From Thecaphora thlaspeos (taxonomy: Eukaryota > Basidiomycota > Ustilaginomycetes > Urocystidales > Glomosporiaceae), in contig UWYS01000013.1 in NCBI GenBank assembly GCA_900291925.1, positions 434,001 to 498,000 of the forward strand: a stretch of 64,000 nucleotides of DNA, given 5' to 3'. The notes below the pieces were generated by a model. That model did not search any database. It was not told where the DNA came from and was given only the letters and a program-made list of their open reading frames with translations. The position numbers and the translations under genes were made by a program. Position 1 is the first letter of the stretch. Each line of letters opens with the position of its first letter. Below, one piece after another: positions 57,851 to 64,000 of this stretch.

Positions 57851-59691
57851 CTAGCGCCTAGGCATACCCCTCCCCCTTCCCCTCAAAGCTCTCTGCATCG
57901 TACCGGGCGGCGCCTTAGGTCCGGGACCTGATTGATCAGAAGCTGAATTCCTGATCGTCTCATCGACGCTGAGGATGAGACAGGCAGCCTCTGCTGCGGA
58001 TCCGAGCGCATTGATGCGAACGATGCTAGGTTCCCAAACGAACTTCTCCATCAGGTCGGCCGTATCCTCCGCCTCGATGTCGATGCCCTCCCAGTGAGAA
58101 CCTTGGGCGTGCTTCATGCGTAGTCGGTTCAACAGATCCGTAGCGTCGAACCCGGCGTTGTCGGCCAGTTGACGAGGGATACACTCCAGTGATTTGGCAA
58201 ATGCCGCGATCACTAGTTGTTGCTTGCCCTGGATCGTGCGCGAGTATTCGCGAAGGTATTTCGATAGCTCCATCTGATCGGTCGCAGAAGAGGTAAGGTG
58301 ACAAGGAGCGGAAAGAGAAAAAGACAACGCAGCGGGGAGAAAGGGATCAGGTCAGTTCAAAGTGTCTGCATGTGCTTCCCACTCGAGAGAGCGAGGGCTA
58401 AGCCCGCCGTTCGTTTGCTCACCTCGGTCGCTCCGCCGCCGGCGACGACGTGGCTGTTCTTGATGGCCCGCTTGACAATCATGATGGCGTCGTGCAAGCT
58501 CCGTTCGACCTCTGCGATAAACTGCTCGGCGCCACCCCGGAGGATCATGGTGCTCGTCTTTGCCTGCGGGCAGCCTTCAAGGATGTTGAAGCGCTCGCCG
58601 CCAATCTGCCTTTCCTCGAACCTACCGCACTGTCCCAGGTGCTTTTCCGGGTGGATGTCGGAGCAGGTCGACTGCACCGAGCCGCCGACGGCCTGAACGA
58701 CGCGCTTCATGTCGTCGGCGGGGACGCGGCCGGCGCAGAAGATGTCGCGGTCCGCAAAGTACTGCGTCGCCAGGTCGCCGATCGGCAGCTTGGAGAGCAC
58801 GACCTTGGCGCCCGTCTTGATGATGGCCTCGAGCTTGTTGTAGATAATCTGCCACTCGGCGTCGACGACGGCCTGGTACTCGGAGACTTCGTTGATGCGC
58901 ACCTCGGCGTTGTCCTTCTCCGCCTTGAGCTCGAGCTCGACGTTGAGGCAGAGCACCTTGGCGTTCTCGAACGACTTGGGCTGCTGCTCAAATCCGGCGT
59001 AGGCAAACGTCTTCTTGAACGCGACGCCCTTGATGAGGAGCGAGTCCTGCATGCCGCCGCCGGCGACCTTCTTGATGCCGATGAGGTTCTCGTCGAGGTC
59101 ATCTGCGTCGAGCGAGGTGACGGCGTCGACGACCATTTTGGAGAAGAAGGGCTTCTGCGAGTGGATCAGCTTGGAGGACATCGAGGTGCCGGCGCACTTG
59201 AGGAGGAGGTCGTGGAAGGCGGCCTTGTCGCTCTTGTCGATGGTGACGGCCATCTCCTTGACCTTTTCGATGGAGAGCTGGGCGGCCTTGCGGTAGCCCT
59301 TGATGATGACGTGCGGGGCGACGCCCTCCTCGATGAAGGGCTTGGCCTCCTTGAGCATCTCGCCGGCGAGGAGGACGACGCTGGTGGTGCCGTCGCCGAC
59401 CTCTGCGTCCTGTGCGCGAGCAATGTCGACGAGCGTCTTTGCGGCGGGGTGAACGATCTCGAGGAGCTTAAGAATGGTGGCGCCGTCGTTTGAGATGGTG
59501 GCCTTGCCGCGGGCGTCGACAATGAGCTTGTCCATGCCGCGCGGGCCGAGGGTGGAGGCGACGCACGAGACGATCGACAAGCAGGCGCCAATGTTGGAGA
59601 GGAGCTGGCCCGTCCCCTGCGAGACGTCGGTGTCCTCCTTGAGGAGGATGATGGGTGCGTTGGGCATCATGTTGCCCAGTCGGCCAGCCAT
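57851..59691 (-). CDS. CCT7: T-complex protein 1 subunit eta (CCT7)
   Basis: Subunit of the cytosolic group II chaperonin TRiC/CCT, which folds actin, tubulin and WD40 proteins. Two exons, 59691-58423 and 58273-57851 (GTGAGC..CAG, phase 0), encode 563 aa, normal for the family. Conserved motifs are [60 protein letters not shown], the ATPase signature [75 protein letters not shown] and [21 protein letters not shown] across the splice. The end is GMPRR after a Gly/Arg-rich tail. The first seven residues (MAGRLGN) precede the usual MMPNAP start, so translation could begin at either Met; the upstream one is chosen as the first ATG. Confidence 0.97.
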
Positions 59692-60418
59692 GTTGGGCGA
59701 GGTCGGTCTCTGTGTGGCCGTGTGAGAAGGAAAGGCGAGAAAGGGGGCGCGGCTGAAGCGTGTCGGTCGGTGCGGTAAGTGCGGTAAGTGCGGTAGGTGG
59801 GTGATGTGGTGGTGGAGCAGGTGATGGTGACGGTGACGGTGACGACGACGGTGACGACGACGGTGGCCAGTGTGGAAAGAAGTCTGATGTGGCTTCGAAA
59901 AGAAAGCAAGCGCGGGCTGGAGGGTGCACGTGCTTCTCTCGCTCGCTGCCCGCTTGATCAAAGCACACTCACTCACCGCGGAGCCGAGCGCAGAGCAGCA
60001 GGGCAGGCGCAGGTGTTGGTTGGACGCCGTCGCCCGTGCCAGACCAGCCCGGCGCAGCCCGGCGCAGCCCGCTCCTCCCTGCCTCTGTTCTCTCTGAAAA
60101 TCTTCGCCTTTTCTTATTCTCCCTTCGATCAACCGCCGCCTCGAAAAATAGAAAAGAATCGGGCGCGTCGTCGCAGTCGGGCCCGTCCGCCGCCCGCCCA
60201 CTACCACGGCGCGCCACCTTCTCCCCGCCGCCATGCAATATAAGCTGACAGCGACAGCCAAGTGAGCCGGCCCTCGCAGCGTCGGCCAACGTCGTCATGA
60301 GAGCATACAGCATGCCATGTATTCAAGACATTCTTATTTCATAGCGGGACACGCGCACGACAGAGCTTCGTCCGTATCCAACTCCCACCGCCCGCTACCG
60401 TGAATGTGCGCTACCTTA
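59692..60418. other. CCT7 upstream region and FAB1 3' region
   Basis: This 727-nt stretch lies between CCT7's start and FAB1's stop, both on the minus strand. The CCT7 leader contains duplicated GCGGTAAGT units (59773-59794) and a GGTGACGAC repeat cluster (59824-59863). The rest is Pro/Arg-codon-like GC-rich sequence with no credible gene. Confidence 0.45.
59824..59863 (+). repeat. GGTGAC/GACGAC repeat cluster in CCT7 leader
   Basis: Imperfect six- to nine-base units GGTGAC and GACGAC lie about 130-170 nt upstream of the CCT7 ATG. Confidence 0.7.
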
Positions 60419-63400
60419 CTACTGTACCCACCCTTCGCCGATCCAGAAGTCAGGTGTCAGGAGGAAGCTCTTGTCGAGGAACGTCAGGAAGCGCGTCCGG
60501 TACTGGCGCGGCGTGATGATGGTCGGCTCGCCCTTGCCCGCTCCGCCGAGCAGGGCTGTCTCCTTGACAAAGCTCTCGACGCGCTTGTCCCACGTAAACG
60601 TCCGCACAAAGTCAATGATGCCCACCACCAGCTCCTGCTGCTTCCGGTCCACGCCCACCACCAGCGAGTAGTCCATCACGTTCATGTCGGCCAGAAACAG
60701 GCTGTCGTTGTACAGCGCAGAGCGCAGCAGCCGCTTCGAGTGCTCGCGCACGAACAGCGGCGACTGGTACGCCATCTCGACCAGGTTCTCGTCCAGCAGC
60801 ACCTCGTTCGCCTTGCCCGTCTCCTGGATGTGCCGGTTGCGCATGCTCCCCTTGAGGTCGTAGATCTTGGTCACCTCGCGCTCATAGAAGAGGTTCTCCA
60901 TCACCAGGCAGTCCATCTTGAGCGACTTGCCCGTCTGAGGGTTGCGGAAGCCGATCCGGAAGCACCCAAAGATCTTGGCCAGCGTCGACCGCCGCCCCTT
61001 GCCAAAGCACTGCGACATGTAGCAAAAGTACTGCGGCGCAAACTTGGAAAATGCGTCCATCTCGAAGCGCGAGAGCTGCTTGACGACCAGCCGGTCGTCG
61101 CGCGTCTTGAGGAACGCCGAGCCGGACTTGCCGCCGCTCGAGTCCCACTTGAGGCAGCGCGAGAGCGACTCGACAAATGAGTGCTCGCACGAGCACGAGC
61201 GGCGCAGCGCGTCAAACTGCTCGGCGAACAAAATCTTACACCATAGTCGCGTCGAGCCGGACTCGAACTCGCAGCGGAAGTGGGTCCCCTCCTTCTTGAG
61301 CACCGACTCGAGTGCGGCGCCTTCGACGTCAATCATCCCCCATCCCTCGGACTCGGCCGCGCTCTCCACGCCCGGCATAAAGGCCTCCTCCTTGTCCACC
61401 TTGATCCGCGTCCCCTCGGTCTGCAGCGTCCGTAGCCGATCGTTGTACTGCGTCGAACCCAGCGTAAAGGCGATGATCGAGCTGGGCTCATCCTCGCGGA
61501 AGATGATGGCCGAGTCGCCAAAGACGTGCTCCGAGTTTAGCATTGGGTACTCGAGCGGGACCATCTCGCCCGTGCGAAAGGCCCAGAAGCCCGAGAGTGT
61601 CTTGAGGAAGCTACGCTCTAGGCTGATGGTCGAGTCCGAGTCGGCAAACATGCCGCCATTGCGCAGGTAGGAAGGCAGCGTGCTCGAGACTGTGGAGCCC
61701 GTGATCGACGAGGCGGTGACCGACTGCGCGTCCGACCCCAGCTCGCTACCCGTCGCCCCGGCCCCGACCGCCGTCGCTGCCCCTACCATTGTCATCCGGC
61801 CCAGTTGGCGTCGCGCGACGGCATTGTCTGGCGTAAAGTTGCGACCTCCGCCGTCGTAGATGCTTGCCCCCGCACTGGTGCTGTCGAGGTCAGGCGAGCC
61901 TGCCATAGGGGCCCTGATCGTCGACTGAGACGCATCACGTCGAGACTCTCGATCGGGAGTCGACAAGGGTGCAGTCGTTCCGCCTAGGGTGTCGCGGTGC
62001 GCCGTGGCAGCCTCTGTGCAATTGGTCGGCAGGCCTTCAGTACCAGGAACCGATGTAGACGACCGGCTCTTGCTGAGCGCGTCGGTGCTGGTGACCGTAG
62101 CGCTGTTCCTGCCGCCGAGGCCCTTGCTGGCCCCGCGACGGTTGAACGACGATGAGGCGGAGCTAAAGCCGCGCTCACGGTCAGTCGTAACGTCGTGGTC
62201 GGGGTCGTCGCCGACAAAGTCGTCATCGCCCTCGTCCTCGTTGTCGGCGGCCGAGGCGCCATCGTCGCCGCTCTCGGCAGTGTCACGGTCGCTCTCGTCG
62301 TCCCGGACGGCCTCCTTGATGCTGCTGAAGACCTCGACCTTGGCGCGCGTCATGGCGACGGGCCTGGCGCGCTTGGCAAGCTGCGCGACCAGCAGCCGGT
62401 GCTGCCGCTCGCGCTCGCGCTCGGCCTCGCGGCTGATCCGGTCAAAGTGCTTTGCGATCGTAGAGACGCGGCTGCGAGTCCCCGGACCGTTGTCGCCGCG
62501 TCGCGGGACCGGAACGCGGCTGCCGCCACCCCCGAAGTAGGCGGGGTCTCTGGCCCTGGCCAGCTCCGAGCCCGAAGCATCTTGTCTGCCGCTGGCGTGG
62601 CCCGGCCGGTCTGAGTCCGAGCCTCGATGCCTCGCCGCCGCAATCGACGCGCCCGTCCGGCCGACGATCGGCCTCGGCCCCGCCTTCAGCCCTTCGCCCT
62701 TGGGCGGTCGGAAGCTGCTCGGCGGCGCACTCGGTCCCGTTGGCGTCACAGTCCCGCTCCGCTTGCCGGCGCTGGTGACAGAGGTGGCACTGTCGCCTCG
62801 CTTGATGCGGGGAACCCGGCTCTGCGACGATGCCTGGCCGCCGCTGTTTCCCCTGCGCAGCGGCGAAGTCGCCCGGCTGCCGGCCTCCTCTGCCGCCGTC
62901 GCCGTTATTGTGCCGCTCGCTGCATGGACGCTGGCACGTGCAGGGCCTTGCGATGCGCCAACGCCGCCCTTGCCGCTGCGGACCTGGCTAGAGAGGGCCT
63001 CTTCCGTCTTCCCTCGCCTCATGCCGGGCCTCCGGACCTCGCCTCCCATGCGAGAGGCCGGGGCACCCGACGAGTTGGCGTGCATTGGCGCCGGTCGCCG
63101 CGGACCGTCGAAGCGCCGGACGAGATTCGAGACCGACCGTGCCAGCTCGCTCTCGGTGCACGAGCTCTCGTCGGCGCGCGAGACGTTGGTCGAGTAGAAA
63201 TCGATGCCGCGCGGCTGCGAGGTCGAAAAGGTCGACGAGGCCGGGGCTGTCATCGGCGTCGTCCGTGGCAGGCAACGGCCGGCAGCACGCGACGCGCGCG
63301 ATTCGGATGGCGACAGATCGGTCGCATCGGTGGTGTCGCCGCCATCGTCCGCCTTGGGCGGCCTGACCAGGCGCGGATGGTCCAGTGGCGAGGTCGCCGA

Positions 63401-64000
63401 CGAGCTGGACCCGGCAGCCACCACTGACTCTTCGTCTGCACCAGTGACACCAGCAGCACCGGAATAGACCACTTCGGCCGGCGTCTCTCCATCGACCGCC
63501 CTTGTGACCTGGCCCTGAGTCGTCGACCCGCTCGCGCTTCGTTCGTCGGTAACTCCTTTGGCGGCCCCGGTGCTGTCGGTGCTGATCGCGTTCTCTGAAG
63601 TCGTGGTCGTTGTCGCGGCACTCATCCGCGGCTGCGGCTTCGACGACGCCTTTTCATTGGCGCTCTCGGAAGCGGCTTCGGCGGCCGATTCGTCGATCTC
63701 AGTCGCTGTCGGTAGCGGACCGCCGCCGACGCTCCCAACCTCGCTGCCCTTCTCCGACACGTCCTTCTCCGCGAAGAGCCGTTTCAAATGGTTGGTGGTG
63801 ATGCGTCGGATGTCCTTCTCGGTCGGGATGAGACTCTTTTCAAACTCAATGAAGTCGAGGTCCCAGCGGACGACCTTCTCCTGGAGCGCCCGTTGCACGC
63901 GGTTGAGGCAGAGGACGTCGGTCGGTGCCGAGTCGCGGTAGGTGCGGACGATGACCGATTCGACCTCGCGCCGGTCGGCCTCGCACTTTTTGATTCGCTC
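60419..64000 (-). CDS. FAB1: Fab1/PIKfyve phosphatidylinositol-3-phosphate 5-kinase, 5' part beyond the window
   Basis: Makes PI(3,5)P2 on vacuole and endosome membranes, controlling vacuole size, retrograde traffic and V-ATPase. The window holds the C-terminal 1193 residues in one open frame from the right edge (ERIKKCEADRREVESVIVRT) to TAG at 60421-60419; the FYVE and chaperonin-like domains lie further upstream. Visible parts: a helical region ending LIPTEKDIRRITTNHLKRLF, a long Ser/Thr/Arg-rich disordered section, then the kinase from about fragment residue 850 (DSAIIFREDEPSSIIAFTLG, EFESGSTRLWCKILFAEQFD). It includes the Lys region RLVVKQLSRFEMDAF, the catalytic IYDLKGSMRNR, MDYSLVVGVD and GIIDFVRTFTWDK. 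These are the hallmarks of type III PIP kinases. The domain appears intact. Cut by the window edge, not truncated by mutation. Confidence 0.95.
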   Translation of the reverse strand, partial: ERIKKCEADRREVESVIVRTYRDSAPTDVLCLNRVQRALQEKVVRWDLDFIEFEKSLIPTEKDIRRITTNHLKRLFAEKDVSEKGSEVGSVGGGPLPTATEIDESAAEAASESANEKASSKPQPRMSAATTTTTSENAISTDSTGAAKGVTDERSASGSTTQGQVTRAVDGETPAEVVYSGAAGVTGADEESVVAAGSSSSATSPLDHPRLVRPPKADDGGDTTDATDLSPSESRASRAAGRCLPRTTPMTAPASSTFSTSQPRGIDFYSTNVSRADESSCTESELARSVSNLVRRFDGPRRPAPMHANSSGAPASRMGGEVRRPGMRRGKTEEALSSQVRSGKGGVGASQGPARASVHAASGTITATAAEEAGSRATSPLRRGNSGGQASSQSRVPRIKRGDSATSVTSAGKRSGTVTPTGPSAPPSSFRPPKGEGLKAGPRPIVGRTGASIAAARHRGSDSDRPGHASGRQDASGSELARARDPAYFGGGGSRVPVPRRGDNGPGTRSRVSTIAKHFDRISREAERERERQHRLLVAQLAKRARPVAMTRAKVEVFSSIKEAVRDDESDRDTAESGDDGASAADNEDEGDDDFVGDDPDHDVTTDRERGFSSASSSFNRRGASKGLGGRNSATVTSTDALSKSRSSTSVPGTEGLPTNCTEAATAHRDTLGGTTAPLSTPDRESRRDASQSTIRAPMAGSPDLDSTSAGASIYDGGGRNFTPDNAVARRQLGRMTMVGAATAVGAGATGSELGSDAQSVTASSITGSTVSSTLPSYLRNGGMFADSDSTISLERSFLKTLSGFWAFRTGEMVPLEYPMLNSEHVFGDSAIIFREDEPSSIIAFTLGSTQYNDRLRTLQTEGTRIKVDKEEAFMPGVESAAESEGWGMIDVEGAALESVLKKEGTHFRCEFESGSTRLWCKILFAEQFDALRRSCSCEHSFVESLSRCLKWDSSGGKSGSAFLKTRDDRLVVKQLSRFEMDAFSKFAPQYFCYMSQCFGKGRRSTLAKIFGCFRIGFRNPQTGKSLKMDCLVMENLFYEREVTKIYDLKGSMRNRHIQETGKANEVLLDENLVEMAYQSPLFVREHSKRLLRSALYNDSLFLADMNVMDYSLVVGVDRKQQELVVGIIDFVRTFTWDKRVESFVKETALLGGAGKGEPTIITPRQYRTRFLTFLDKSFLLTPDFWIGEGWVQ

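Noticed and set aside
58450..59493. 347-codon open frame on the plus strand
   Set aside because: It is the antisense of CCT7; its Leu/Asp/Val-rich composition mirrors the opposite strand's codon use and shows no independent domain.

Overview
This window looks like ordinary euchromatic nuclear DNA from a GC-rich basidiomycete fungus, most likely a smut-type yeast or dimorph (Ustilaginomycotina). The evidence is short GT-AG introns (about 75-300 nt, mostly GTGAGT or GTAAGT donors), high GC, dense genes on both strands, long pyrimidine-rich leaders, and smut-like protein sequences such as Rac1 with the start [17 protein letters not shown]. The species assignment is inference. There is no transposon, rRNA, CRISPR, viral or plasmid element, and I found no tRNA by eye.

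Layout, left to right: a disordered Ser-rich protein; RPS28; a UPF0303/Ybr137w-type protein (minus); RAC1; a UBE2O-type E2/E3 ubiquitin enzyme (minus); RAV1, a V-ATPase assembly factor; mitochondrial acyl carrier protein (minus), divergent from mitochondrial ribosomal protein bL17m; a PPR-like protein; a signal-peptide membrane protein overlapping a candidate small membrane protein; a large PH-like Ser-rich protein; heme oxygenase (minus); a Bin3/MePCE RNA methyltransferase (minus); an R3HCC1L-like RRM protein; RRB1/GRWD1 (minus), divergent from a ZIP9-like zinc transporter; GET1 (minus), divergent from an RCC1-repeat protein; a BCL7-like protein (minus), divergent from a DCAF11-like WD40 protein; an M28 leucine aminopeptidase (minus), divergent from a second RCC1-repeat protein; CCT7 (minus); and the 3' two-thirds or so of FAB1 (minus), which runs off the right edge.

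Most genes are housekeeping and are not an operon or cluster. Some functional themes recur: ribosome and translation (RPS28, RRB1, bL17m), ubiquitin (UBE2O, DCAF11), endolysosome and V-ATPase (RAV1, FAB1), and tail-anchored protein biogenesis (GET1, the Ybr137w-like protein and a C-terminally anchored heme oxygenase as a possible client). Five head-to-head pairs have short shared promoter regions, several carrying repeated motifs.

I spliced gene models by hand, requiring GT-AG sites, phase agreement and family conservation; those supported by all three have high confidence. No striking new multi-gene system is evident. The best leads are a GET1 ending in DEKDEL, a possible overlapping small gene, a frame change at the end of the PH-like gene, a fungal BCL7-like protein, and repeated palindromes in bidirectional promoters.
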